A DNA stretch of 64,000 nt from Streptomyces sp. NRRL F-525 (GTDB lineage Bacteria > Actinomycetota > Actinomycetes > Streptomycetales > Streptomycetaceae), in assembly GCF_000716605.1 (NCBI RefSeq), contig NZ_JNXE01000038.1, positions 62,001-126,000 of the forward strand. Reading direction: 5' to 3'. The notes under the pieces are model-generated. The model worked only from the letters and a program-made list of their open reading frames with translations. It was not told the origin of the DNA and ran no database searches. This document shows positions 17,821-26,294 of this stretch, one piece after another. The translations under genes were made by a program, and so were the position numbers. Positions within the stretch are counted from its first letter, which is position 1. Every line of letters starts with the position of its first letter.

Positions 17821-19053
17821 CTATACCCCCCCCGGCGCCGAGCGCCCCACGCACCGCCGCACAGCTGTCGCACCCCACCCGATCACCAGCCACACCCCCG
17901 CCACCACACACACCCCGCCCCAGCCCCAGTGGCTGAACGCCGGCCCCGCGAGCGACGAGGCGAGCGCGCCGCCCGTGAAGCCGGCGACGACGTACGCCGT
18001 GTTGGCGGTCGCCGGGGTGGAGGTGGTGGTGAGGGCGAGGGTCTGGTTGGCGACGTGGGAGGCGACCAGGGCCGCGTGGATCGCGATCGCGGCGACGAAC
18101 AGGGCCCACAGGACGTGCCCGCCGAGCCAGAACAGCGGCACGGACACCGCCGCGAGCACATACGCGGACCGTACGACCTTCCCCGCGCCGAACCGGTCGA
18201 CGAACCCGCCCGCGAGCGGAGCCACCGCGCTGGCCGCCAGCCCGAAGAGCCCGAACAGCCCGGCGGTCGCGGTCGAGAAGCCGTAGGAACCGCTCGTCGT
18301 GCCCGTCAGGAGGAGGGCGAGCGTCGTCCAGAGGGCGCTCCACGCACCGAACATCCCCGCCTGCCGCAGGCACGCGCGCCACAGGTCGGGCGAGCTGCGG
18401 ACCAGGCCGGGCAGGGCGGCGAGGCCGGCGAACAGCGGGCCGGAGCCGCGGCGCTTCTCGGACGGGAGGACGTACGCGGTGGCGAGGCCGAGGAGAAGAG
18501 TGAGTCCCGCCGAGCCGATGAACACGACCCGCCAGCCGTAGGCCTGGCCGACCAGGCTGCCCACCACGCGCGCCGCCACGATGCCGGTGAACAGGCCCGC
18601 TATGACCGCCGCGACATGGCGGGCGCGGTGGTGGGCGGGGGCGCGTTCGGCGACCAGCGGTACGAGGAGTTGCGGTACGACGGTTGCCGCCGCCGCGACG
18701 AACACGGCGACCGCGAGGGCGGCCGTGCCGGGGGCCGCCGCGCCGACGAGCAGGGCCGCCGTCGTGGCCACGGAGAGCGCGGCGACCAGGGGGCGCCGGT
18801 TCACGCGGTCGCCGAGCGGGGCGAAGAAGAGGAGGCCGGTGGCGTAGCCGAACTGCGCGACCGACGCGATCCACGCCACGGCGGACGGGGTCGAGCCGAA
18901 GTCGTGCGCGATGAGGGGGAGCAGCGGGCCCGCGAGATAGATGTTCGCGGCCGTCACGGCGGTACAGACGGCGATGAGGACGAGGAAGAGGCGGTCGGCG
19001 GCCGTGGGGACCGGCCTCGCGACCGACGTCTGCGCGATGGTTGCCGAGGACAT
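17821..19053 (-). CDS. MFS multidrug efflux transporter (SCO4007-like)
   Basis: ATG 19053 (410 aa) is chosen because GGAG lies 11 nt upstream; the in-frame GTG at 19065 overlaps that site. Twelve hydrophobic segments are predicted, with the MFS motif A-like FFAPLGDRVNRRPLV after the second. It belongs to the drug/H+ antiporter group. It is divergent from a TetR gene with two shared operators between them. In S. coelicolor the pair SCO4007/SCO4008 has this arrangement, and the TetR recognises several drugs (recalled from the literature). Confidence 0.85.
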   Translation of the reverse strand: MSSATIAQTSVARPVPTAADRLFLVLIAVCTAVTAANIYLAGPLLPLIAHDFGSTPSAVAWIASVAQFGYATGLLFFAPLGDRVNRRPLVAALSVATTAALLVGAAAPGTAALAVAVFVAAAATVVPQLLVPLVAERAPAHHRARHVAAVIAGLFTGIVAARVVGSLVGQAYGWRVVFIGSAGLTLLLGLATAYVLPSEKRRGSGPLFAGLAALPGLVRSSPDLWRACLRQAGMFGAWSALWTTLALLLTGTTSGSYGFSTATAGLFGLFGLAASAVAPLAGGFVDRFGAGKVVRSAYVLAAVSVPLFWLGGHVLWALFVAAIAIHAALVASHVANQTLALTTTSTPATANTAYVVAGFTGGALASSLAGPAFSHWGWGGVCVVAGVWLVIGWGATAVRRCVGRSAPGGV

Positions 19054-19105
19054 GAGCGGTGGCACTCCTTCAGGCCCAGGAATTCACATGCGGGCGGGCT
19101 CTAAC

Positions 19106-19177
19106 AACTAACTGGTTGGTTGGCAGCTGGAACAGCATGCGGCGCCCCGTAATTCCCTGTCAACCAAATAGTTGGTT
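19106..19177. promoter_or_regulatory. Two TetR-type operators in the divergent promoter region
   Basis: AACTAA-CTGG-TTGGTT (19106-19121) and AACCAA-ATAG-TTGGTT (19162-19177) share the AACCAA-N4-TTGGTT form, with one mismatch in the first. The second doubles as -35 (TTGGTT), 16 bp before TACCCT (19194-19199), for the tetR gene. Repressor binding would block both directions. Confidence 0.65.
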
Positions 19178-19205
19178 ACCGCCGCCCCCCGAGTACCCTG
19201 GCCCC

Positions 19206-19784
19206 ATGGGAGTCAGAGACCCCGAGGCCACCAAGGCCCGGATCTTCGAGGCGGCGGTCGCCGAGTTCGCGCGGCACGGCATCGCGGGCGCGCGCATCGA
19301 CCGCATCGCGTCCGAGGCGAAGGCCAACAAGCAGCTGATCTACGCCTACTTCGGCAACAAGGCGGAACTGTTCACGCAGGTCCTCGGCAGGTCCATGCTC
19401 GACCTGGCCGTCCAGCTCCCCGTCGACCCCGACGACATCGAGGGCTGGATCGACCGGCTCATGGACTACCACGCGGCCCACCCCGAAGTCCTGCGCCTCC
19501 TCTTCTGGGAGGGCCTGGAGTACGGCACCGCCGAACTGCCCGACGAGGCCGAGCGCCAGCAGCACTACGCGTTCAAGGTCGCCGCGCTCCAGGACGGCCA
19601 GGACCGGGGTGTCGTGAGCGACGTGATCCCGGCCCGCGACCTCCTCTTCCTGTTGGTCGCGATGGCCAACTGGGGTGTCGTCGTACCGCAGATGCGCCGC
19701 GTCCTGGTGGGCGCGGACGACACCGACCGGGATCGGCTCCGCGAGTCGATCAAGGAGGCGGCACGGCGACTGGTCGCCAAGTAG
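19206..19784 (+). CDS. TetR-family repressor of the divergent MFS pump (SCO4008-like)
   Basis: The protein has 192 aa from ATG 19206. The N-terminal HTH is IFEAAVAEFARHGIAGARIDRIASEAKANKQLIYAYFGNK (about 13-52). The C-terminal domain is helical, for ligand binding and dimerisation. The likely transcription start, 7 nt after the -10 TACCCT, falls on the ATG, so the mRNA is probably leaderless. It likely represses itself and the transporter and is released by multidrug ligands, as reported for the S. coelicolor homologue. ATG codons further upstream lie in the operator region and were rejected. Confidence 0.86.
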   Translation: MGVRDPEATKARIFEAAVAEFARHGIAGARIDRIASEAKANKQLIYAYFGNKAELFTQVLGRSMLDLAVQLPVDPDDIEGWIDRLMDYHAAHPEVLRLLFWEGLEYGTAELPDEAERQQHYAFKVAALQDGQDRGVVSDVIPARDLLFLLVAMANWGVVVPQMRRVLVGADDTDRDRLRESIKEAARRLVAK

Positions 19785-19808
19785 CCGCCCCCACCGGTCA
19801 GTTGAGGG

Positions 19809-22800
19809 CTAGTTGGTCCCGATCCGCGCCAACAGGTCGACGATCCGCGACTGGACCTCCGTACTCGTCGACCGCTCGGCGAGGAAGAGCACCGTCTCAC
19901 CCGACGCCAGCCGAGGCAGATCCGCCTGGTCCACCGCGGCCGTGTACACGACGAGCGGGGTGCGGTTGAGCTGCCCGTTCGCGCGCAGCCAGTCGACGAT
20001 CCCGGCCCGCCGCTTGTGCACCTGCAACAGGTCCATGACCACCAGATTCGGCCGCAGCTGCCCCGCCAACGTCACCGCGTCGGCATCGCTCGCGGCCCGG
20101 GCCACCTGCATCCCGCGCCGCTCCAGCGTCGCCGTCAGCGCCAGCGCGATCTCCGCGTGCTCCTCGATCAGCAGCACCCGCGGCGGATGCTGCTCACTGT
20201 CCCGCGGCGCGAGCGCCTTCAGCAGAACGGCGGGATCGGCACCGTAGGCCGCCTCACGCGTGGCCTGCCCCAGCCCGGCCGTGACCAGCACCGGCACCTC
20301 GGCGGCCACCGCCGCCTGCCGCAACGACTGGAGTGCGGTCCGCGTGATCGGCCCGGTCAACGGGTCCACGAACAGCGCCGCCGGGAACGCGGCGATCTGC
20401 GCGTCGACCTCCTCGCGCGAATGCACGATGACGGGCCGGTACCCGCGGTCGCTCAGCGCCTGCGTCGTCGTCACGTCCGGCGCGGGCCACACGAGCAGCC
20501 GACGCGGATTGTCGAGCGGCTCGGGCGGCAACTCGTCGTCGAGCGGCTGCGGCCTGGGCGTATCCGCGATCTCAACGGCACCGCCCGGCCCGTCCAACGG
20601 CTCCGGCCCCTCGGCCGCGTTCTCGTCCGGTGCCCCTATGGCGTACGACCGTCCGGCGCCCTCGGTCATCTGCGCGAGCCGGGACTGCCCGGCCATGGAG
20701 GGCTGAGCCCGCTCACTCTGCTCGGCCACCCCGGCGGCGGTTTCGGGCCGAGTCCCCAACTTCCGTCGCCGACCGCCCGATTGATGCGGCGGAGGCGTAG
20801 GCGTGGCGACGGGCACCTGCACCTGAGCGGCCTGCCGCGTGAACGGCACCCCCTGCCCCAACGTCCGCACACTGATCGCCCGCCCCTGAGTGGAGTTGGG
20901 GTCAATGGGCGCGGCGGCTTCAGCGGGAAGCGGCTGAGCGGCACGCGCCTGCGCGGGTACGGGAGTCCCAGGTGCGGGCGTGTTCGGCTGCGGGTTCGGG
21001 GCCGCGTTCGGCGCTACGGCGGTCTCGGCGCCGTTCGCCGCTACGGGTGCCGGAGCCGCGGCGGGCAGCGCCTGCGGCGGCACCGGCTCACCGGACTGCC
21101 CCTGAACGGGGGCGACTTGACCGGGAATGCCGTGCGGGGAGACGGGTTGCCCCTGGTTCCCCTGAGCCGGAAGCCCTTGCGCGGGCACGGCCTGACCAGG
21201 AATCCCCTGCGGCGGAATCGGCTGACCGGGGGCTGCCTGCCCCGGGATCCCCTGAGGCGAGACAGGCTGGCCGGGATGCCCCTGCCCCTGGATCCCCTGC
21301 GGCGCAACCGGCTGCCCGGGGTTCCCCTGAGCCGGAATCCCCTGCCCGGGAACCGCCTCGGCCGGCAACGGCTGCCCCACCGGAGCCTGCCCCGGGCCGG
21401 GAAGCCCCTGCGCGGGGGCAAGCTGCACAGCGGCACCGGGCTGCCCAACTCCCGCCTGCGCCAAACCCTGTTGCTGCCCGGCACCGACCCGAGCCGGAAC
21501 CCCCTGCCCGGCCGTCCCCTGCGCCGGAACCACCGCACCGGGTTGCCCCTGCCCCTGCACCTCGACACCGGCCTGAACCGGGGCCCCGGCCTGCACGGGC
21601 ACCGACTCCCCACCCTGCGCCTGCTGTTGAGGCTGCGGCTGAGCAACAGCCCGACGCCGCCGCCCAGTTGGCGCGCTCGCGGGATGAGGCTGAGGCGGAG
21701 TGTGATCGTCACCCTGATCGACCGGAACGGCATCGTGCCGCCCGTCATCACCGGGATGCCCACCAGGAACACCCCCGGGAACCTGCCCGGGCGCAACCGG
21801 AACCCCCGGAGCCTGCGCAACTCCCGGCGCCTGCGCGGCCGTAGCCGCAGAAACGTCCGGCGTCCGATCGGCCTCGGCCGGCGGCAACGCGAACACGGTC
21901 CGCGCCCCCGCCTCCTGCGCGGCGGCCCGCTCGGCCGCGGCAGCCAGGGCCCGCCGCCGACGCCCGGTCGGCTGCCCGTCCTCGCCACCGGAGTTGTCAG
22001 CACCACCGGAGTCATCGGCGGAGCCGCCCGCGGGCAACGCGGCGGCCGGCAACGCCTGCCGCTCACCACCCACAGGCACACCGCGAGGCGACACGGTGCC
22101 ACCCAGCCCCGTACCCGAGGCCGCGGTCCCGGCGGCATGCTCCGCCGCCGTCATCACAGCGCCCTCGGAGACACCCCCGGACACACCTTCAGAGTCGTCC
22201 CCGGCCGCACCCTCGGCCGCCCGCCCACGCCGCCGCCCGGTACCGCTGGACGCCCCGTCACCGCCGGCCTCCGCAGCGGCCGACTCATCGCCCGCCCGCC
22301 TCCTGCGCCGCCCGGTAGGCACCGCGGCTTCACCACCGGAGCCACCGGAGCCGCCGGAGCCACCAGCACCACCCGTGTCATCGGCCCCCGGCACCTCGCT
22401 CTCCAGGAACGCGTCCACGGAGGACCGCCGGGCCCGCCGCCGCCCGTTGCTGCCCGACGCGGGCTCGGCCAGGGCGAGTTCGGCGCCGCCACCGGTAGCG
22501 GCCGGAGCCGCGACGGCACCGGCCCCGCCCCCGATGGGCACCTCCAGCACATACGCGCTGCCGCTCATCCCGGGTACGTCATGCGTCTGCAGCACCCCAC
22601 CGTGCGCCCGCACGATCCCCCGCACGATCGGCTCGTGCACCGGGTCTCCCCCGGCGTACGGCCCGCGCACCTCGATCCGTACGACCTCACCGCGCTGCGC
22701 CGCCGCCACGACGACCGTGTTGTCCATGTAACCGCCCGCCGACACAGGCGAGTTGCCGGTCGCGTCGACCCCCGCGACATCCGCGACGAGATGCGCGAGC

Positions 22801-24182
22801 GCGGTCGCGAGGAGCACCGGGTCGACCTCGGCCTCGATGGGCGGCGCGTGCACGGCGAACTGCACCCGCCCGGGCCCGATCAGTTCTACGGCCCCGTCGA
22901 CACCGGCCGCGACCACCGCGTCCAGCATCACCTTCGTACGGTTGAGCTCCCCGTCGCCGGTCTCCAGCCGCTGGTACCCGAGCACGTTGTCGATGAGCTG
23001 CGTGATGCGCGAGTACCCGGCCGACAGATGATGGAGAACCTGATTCGCCTCGGGCCACAACTGCCCCGCGTCATCGGCGGCCAACGCGGCCAGTTCGCGG
23101 CGCAGTTCGTCGAGAGGTCCGCGCAACGACCGTCCGAGCAGCGTGAGAAGTTGCTCGTGCCGTCCGGCCAGCTCCTCGAACCGGTCCTTCTCCCGCTCCC
23201 CGAGCGCGGCGTACCGCTCCTCGTTCGCGGCGAGTTCCTCCTCGTGCCGTTCCTGAAGCTCTTCCAGCTCGGTGATGTGCTTCTGGCGCAGCGAGGTCAG
23301 CTCGGAGGCGTGCTCCTCGTCGAGCCGCTCCAGCTCGTCCCGGTGCAGCTTGTCGGCGGCGTCCTTCTCCTCGGCGAGCGAGTCGTAGGGCCTCCGGTCG
23401 GTGAACGTCATCACGGCGCCGACGAGTTGATCGCCGTCGCGCACGGGCGCGGTGGTGAGGTCGACGGAGACCCGGTCCCCGTTCTTCGCGAACAGCACCT
23501 GCCCGCGCACCCGGTGCTTGCGCCCGGACCGCAGGGTGTCGGCGAGCGGCGACTCCGCGTACGGGAAGGGCGACCCGTCCGCCCGCGAGTGCAGGACGAG
23601 GGTGTGCAGTTCCTTGCCGCCCAGGTCGCTGGCGCGGTACCCGAGGATCTGCGCGGCGGCCGGATTGACGAGCACGACCCGCCCGTCCGTGTCCGTTCCT
23701 ACGACGCCCTCGGCGGCCGCGCGCAGGATCATCTCGGTCTGCCGCTGCGAACGGGCCAGCTCGGCCTCGGTGTCCACGGTCCCGGAGAGGTCGCGCACGA
23801 CGAGCATCAGGAGCTCGTCGGAGGTGTAGCCGTAGCCGTCGTAGGCCTGCTGGCCGTCTTCGAGGTTGGCGCTGGTGACCTCGACGGGGAACTCGGAGCC
23901 GTCGGTGCGGCGGGCGGTCATGCGGGTGGGCTTGGTCCGGCCGCGGGGGTCCATCGAGTCGGGGCGGCGCATGGAACCCGGGATGAGCCGGGAGTCGAAC
24001 TCCGGCAGCAGGTCCAGCAGTCCGCGCCCGACGAGCGCGGTGCCCGGCGCCTCGAAGGCCTCCAGCGCGATGGTGTTCGCGTTGACGACGGTCCCGTTGG
24101 CGTTGACCAGGACCAACGCGTCCGGGAGCGCGTCGAGTATGGCTGCGAGGCGAGCAGCGCCTCGGGATGGCCTGCTGCTCAC
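19809..24182 (-). CDS. Giant PAS-PAS pseudo-histidine-kinase with tandem receiver domains
   Basis: The protein has 1457 aa. Domains in order are PAS (about 10-135), PAS (about 145-265), a charged coiled coil (265-345), a kinase-like core (345-555), a 650-residue Pro/Gln/Gly/Ala linker (about 555-1215) and two receiver-like domains. The H-box reads GRSLRGPL (350-357), with Arg where the phosphorylated His should be. The N-box Asn and the Gly-rich ATP-lid boxes are also unrecognisable. The first receiver keeps an Asp (ALFVDPLTG) and the last keeps Asp1384 (VVMDLL). It likely works as a scaffold or signal-integration protein rather than as a kinase. It follows the SSI gene on the same strand. 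Confidence 0.85.
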   Translation of the reverse strand: MSSRPSRGAARLAAILDALPDALVLVNANGTVVNANTIALEAFEAPGTALVGRGLLDLLPEFDSRLIPGSMRRPDSMDPRGRTKPTRMTARRTDGSEFPVEVTSANLEDGQQAYDGYGYTSDELLMLVVRDLSGTVDTEAELARSQRQTEMILRAAAEGVVGTDTDGRVVLVNPAAAQILGYRASDLGGKELHTLVLHSRADGSPFPYAESPLADTLRSGRKHRVRGQVLFAKNGDRVSVDLTTAPVRDGDQLVGAVMTFTDRRPYDSLAEEKDAADKLHRDELERLDEEHASELTSLRQKHITELEELQERHEEELAANEERYAALGEREKDRFEELAGRHEQLLTLLGRSLRGPLDELRRELAALAADDAGQLWPEANQVLHHLSAGYSRITQLIDNVLGYQRLETGDGELNRTKVMLDAVVAAGVDGAVELIGPGRVQFAVHAPPIEAEVDPVLLATALAHLVADVAGVDATGNSPVSAGGYMDNTVVVAAAQRGEVVRIEVRGPYAGGDPVHEPIVRGIVRAHGGVLQTHDVPGMSGSAYVLEVPIGGGAGAVAAPAATGGGAELALAEPASGSNGRRRARRSSVDAFLESEVPGADDTGGAGGSGGSGGSGGEAAVPTGRRRRRAGDESAAAEAGGDGASSGTGRRRGRAAEGAAGDDSEGVSGGVSEGAVMTAAEHAAGTAASGTGLGGTVSPRGVPVGGERQALPAAALPAGGSADDSGGADNSGGEDGQPTGRRRRALAAAAERAAAQEAGARTVFALPPAEADRTPDVSAATAAQAPGVAQAPGVPVAPGQVPGGVPGGHPGDDGRHDAVPVDQGDDHTPPQPHPASAPTGRRRRAVAQPQPQQQAQGGESVPVQAGAPVQAGVEVQGQGQPGAVVPAQGTAGQGVPARVGAGQQQGLAQAGVGQPGAAVQLAPAQGLPGPGQAPVGQPLPAEAVPGQGIPAQGNPGQPVAPQGIQGQGHPGQPVSPQGIPGQAAPGQPIPPQGIPGQAVPAQGLPAQGNQGQPVSPHGIPGQVAPVQGQSGEPVPPQALPAAAPAPVAANGAETAVAPNAAPNPQPNTPAPGTPVPAQARAAQPLPAEAAAPIDPNSTQGRAISVRTLGQGVPFTRQAAQVQVPVATPTPPPHQSGGRRRKLGTRPETAAGVAEQSERAQPSMAGQSRLAQMTEGAGRSYAIGAPDENAAEGPEPLDGPGGAVEIADTPRPQPLDDELPPEPLDNPRRLLVWPAPDVTTTQALSDRGYRPVIVHSREEVDAQIAAFPAALFVDPLTGPITRTALQSLRQAAVAAEVPVLVTAGLGQATREAAYGADPAVLLKALAPRDSEQHPPRVLLIEEHAEIALALTATLERRGMQVARAASDADAVTLAGQLRPNLVVMDLLQVHKRRAGIVDWLRANGQLNRTPLVVYTAAVDQADLPRLASGETVLFLAERSTSTEVQSRIVDLLARIGTN
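21141..21350 (-). repeat. Degenerate in-frame repeat coding for PQGIPGQ-type units
   Basis: Within the linker of the giant PAS protein, units of roughly 8-15 codons repeat with variation (PQGIPGQ, AQGNPGQP, PQGIQGQGHPGQP). It is protein-level low complexity, not a CRISPR array: units vary in length and sequence and stay in frame. Confidence 0.7.
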
Positions 24183-24393
24183 GAGACGCTTCCTCCCTGT
24201 TACCGCACCTTGCCGACCGCGGAGGCCATCTTGCCAACCTGCCCGCGACGTGTCACGCGAGGGAGTCTAAGGGCAGTCCTTGTGCTCGCGGAGTGAGATG
24301 AGAGGGAGGTCGCACGGTGAAGTGACGTAGAACGTGTGACCGAGCGCTAACCGGCCACCGTTCCCCGGTGTCTTCAGCGGCCTCCGCCTGTCC

Positions 24394-24870
24394 CTAGCGG
24401 CGGGCGCCGAGGTCGGGCAGCAGCGGGACCATCGCGTTCCAGCGGGAGATCTCGCAGCCGTTGCCGCGGTCGTACGTCGCGTCGACCGGGCGGCCGGCCC
24501 AGGTGCCGGTGACATGGGCGGTGGCGGGGCCGCCGTAGATCATCGTGCACATGCTGTCCGGGGGCACCGGGGCGAAGGGGTCCTTCCCCCACTGGGTGTT
24601 GCGGCCGACGGCCTCGCAGGCGCCGGTCACGTCCGGGTGGGTGCCGCCGCCGGGGTGGCAGTACAGGTCGTGCGTGCCGTCGGCCGCGGTGCCCGTGTGC
24701 CGGACGGTGACGGTGAGGTGGTCGCCGCCGGAGCGGTCCTCGTCGCGGACGGGCGGTGGCGCGAGGGTGCGGAGGGTGCCGGGGGACGCGGTGGCGGGCA
24801 CGGCGGCCAGCGAGCCGACGGTGGCGGCGGACGCGGCGGCGATCACGAGGAGACGGTTGACCTGCAACAT
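24394..24870 (-). CDS. Secreted subtilisin inhibitor (SSI family)
   Basis: The protein has 158 aa with a Sec signal peptide (about 1-28, cleavage after PATA). The mature domain has the four SSI cysteines, C71-C85 and C108-C139, with spacings close to the classic inhibitor. The reactive-site loop is C-T-M-I-Y, so P1 is Met110 with Ile111 at P1', as in Met-Val of SSI. It should block extracellular subtilisin-like proteases during mycelial recycling. It is upstream of the giant PAS gene on the same strand, but a 211-bp gap makes co-transcription uncertain. Confidence 0.9.
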   Translation of the reverse strand: MLQVNRLLVIAAASAATVGSLAAVPATASPGTLRTLAPPPVRDEDRSGGDHLTVTVRHTGTAADGTHDLYCHPGGGTHPDVTGACEAVGRNTQWGKDPFAPVPPDSMCTMIYGGPATAHVTGTWAGRPVDATYDRGNGCEISRWNAMVPLLPDLGARR

Positions 24871-25038
24871 GACCTGACTAACGCCCGCAGCCCCCGGATG
24901 TTGCGGACACGGCGGCCGGCATCAACGGCTTTGCCCTGCGGGCCGCCTGCCTAGTACCGTGGGAGGCGATTGGTGACACCGCGCTCGTCTGTGTCATCAT
25001 CTGCACGCACCTTCCGCGCTCGCGCGGGTGGTTGTGCT

Positions 25039-25129
25039 GGAGGCGTCGCCTAGTCCGGTCTATGGCGCCGCACTGCTAATGCGGTTTGGGACGCAAATCC
25101 CATCGAGGGTTCAAATCCCTCCGCCTCCG
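25039..25129 (+). tRNA. tRNA-Ser(GCU)
   Basis: This 91-nt class II tRNA has the acceptor stem GGAGGCG/CGCCTCC, the anticodon loop CTGCTAA (GCU), a long variable arm and the T-arm GAGGG-TTCAAAT-CCCTC. CCA is not encoded. A hairpin terminator follows 10 bp later. Confidence 0.95.
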
Positions 25130-25139
25130 CACCTCGTCG

Positions 25140-25166
25140 AAGCCCCGGTCCGAGCGACCGGGGCTT
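25140..25166 (+). terminator. Terminator of tRNA-Ser(GCU)
   Basis: AAGCCCCGGTC and GACCGGGGCTT form a perfect 11-bp stem with a 5-nt loop, directly after the tRNA. Confidence 0.85.
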
Positions 25167-25231
25167 CGGTCGTTCCCGGAACCCCTCCGCAAGGCCGTTT
25201 TCGCAGCTCACAAGGGGTATGGCTAACGGAT

Positions 25232-25260
25232 TTCACATGGCGGCGGCAGTCATGTAATGT
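25232..25260 (+). promoter_or_regulatory. Promoter of tRNA-Arg
   Basis: TTCACA (25232-25237), 17 bp, TAATGT (25255-25260). This is a good sigma-HrdB-type promoter ending 64 bp before the tRNA. Confidence 0.55.
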
Positions 25261-25324
25261 TCTTCCTGTCGCCGCGAGCGGGCCGGAAGGGCCGGGAACG
25301 ACGAAGGAAAACAAGAGAAAACAA

Positions 25325-25397
25325 GCACTCGTAGCTTAACGGATAGAGCATCTGACTACGGATCAGAAGGTTGCAGGTTCGAATCCTGCCGAGTGCA
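25325..25397 (+). tRNA. tRNA-Arg(ACG)
   Basis: This 73-nt class I tRNA has the acceptor GCACTCG/CGAGTGC, the anticodon loop CTACGGA (ACG; the A is normally deaminated to inosine by TadA, which is also in this window), the T-arm GCAGG-TTCGAAT-CCTGC and the discriminator A. Confidence 0.95.
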
Positions 25398-25406
25398 CAT
25401 CTGACG

Positions 25407-25435
25407 AGAGGCCCCGGAGCGATCCGGGGCTTCTC
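25407..25435 (+). terminator. Terminator of tRNA-Arg
   Basis: GCCCCGGA (25411-25418) pairs with TCCGGGGC (25423-25430), and flanking GAGAG/CTTCTC extends the stem. Confidence 0.75.
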
Positions 25436-25659
25436 GCGTGTGTCCCTCGTGCTGTCCCTGGCGCGTATGCCCCGGCGTCCGTTGTTTCGAAGGCCGGTGG
25501 CGGATTCTGGTGGTTCCGGTGCGGGTCCGGGAAGGGCCAGGTCAGGGGCGTGAGGGGTACGTCCGGGGCCTCGAAGTGGTTCCCGAGTGCCCGATCTGTG
25601 ATGAACAAGCGATGTGGACGGCCTCAGCGAGTGGCGTGTCTAGGCCCATACTGGAGTCA

Positions 25660-25881
25660 ATGACAAAGCCAGCTGCACCGAAGCGCTATTTGCCCACCAG
25701 TCCCTTCAAGGCCCCGGCCGCGGCGGCACCCAAGCAGTTCGCCGTGGGCGACCAGGTCACACACGACATGTACGGCCTCGGCCGGGTCATCGGCATCGAG
25801 GACGGAATCGCGGTGCTCGTCGACTTCGGGTCGGTCCAGGAGCGCATCCTGAGCCCGTACTCCAAGATGAGCAAGCTGTAG
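25660..25881 (+). CDS. Small Tudor/UvrD-C-like domain protein
   Basis: ATG 25660 gives 73 aa; upstream in-frame starts reach back into the tRNA-Arg terminator region and are unlikely. The last 47 residues (FAVGDQVTHDMYGLGRVIGIEDGIAVLVDFG...) match the small beta-barrel at the C-terminus of UvrD/PcrA and CarD-like proteins, which binds RNA polymerase or nucleic acid. Here it stands alone after a basic Pro/Ala-rich head, so a transcription-associated role is possible but unproven. Confidence 0.7.
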   Translation: MTKPAAPKRYLPTSPFKAPAAAAPKQFAVGDQVTHDMYGLGRVIGIEDGIAVLVDFGSVQERILSPYSKMSKL

Positions 25882-25945
25882 GACCGCTGTGCCCGGTTCA
25901 CGGCACACCAGGTCCTAGCGGCCTGTAACGAACGGGAGACCTCTC

Positions 25946-26128
25946 ATCGAACTGACCTCGCTGTTCTCCGCCCCGGAAGGGGCGTCCCGCCAGTCCAGCG
26001 CGGGATCGCCCCCTCCGGCGACGAACCCCTTCCAGGCCCCGGACTTCGGGGAGGACGAGACGCTGCTGCTCGACGACGGGCAAGCATCCTTCTCGGACAT
26101 GGACGAGGTTTTCCGCAGGGCGGGCTAG
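25946..26128 (+). CDS. Candidate small acidic protein with non-canonical start
   Basis: An open frame between stops at 25916 and 26126 encodes about 60 residues with protein-like features: a hydrophobic IELTSLFSAP start, NPFQAPDFGEDETLLLDDG in the middle and an acidic/basic end. No ATG, GTG or TTG starts it. GGGAG (25934-25938) stands 7 nt before an ATC (25946) and 13 nt before a CTG (25952). It is either a real gene with a rare start or a decayed one. It follows the Tudor-like gene by 64 bp. The rest of the 25882-26294 gap shows nothing else. Confidence 0.35.
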   Translation: MELTSLFSAPEGASRQSSAGSPPPATNPFQAPDFGEDETLLLDDGQASFSDMDEVFRRAG

Positions 26129-26294
26129 TCAAGGCGGGCCGGGCTTCCACGGCCACGACGGGCCGGTTCTCCCCGGCCATGGCGGGCCAGGTTTCCACGG
26201 CCGGGTCCGGCGAAGCCCCGTCAGTCGGCAGCGAGCCATGTGCCTCGCTTTCCGCTGCCTTCTTCCGCTTCCGCCCGCTTTCTGCGGCGGTCTT

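Noticed and set aside
21141..21560. CRISPR-like direct repeats
   Set aside because: Units are irregular, in frame and encode Pro/Gln/Gly linker sequence. There are no constant-length spacers and no cas genes.
20016..24296. 1426-aa plus-strand open frame antisense to the giant PAS gene
   Set aside because: It is a GC-rich shadow frame: repetitive Arg/Pro/Gly composition, no domain, no ribosome site. The opposite strand encodes recognisable PAS and receiver domains.
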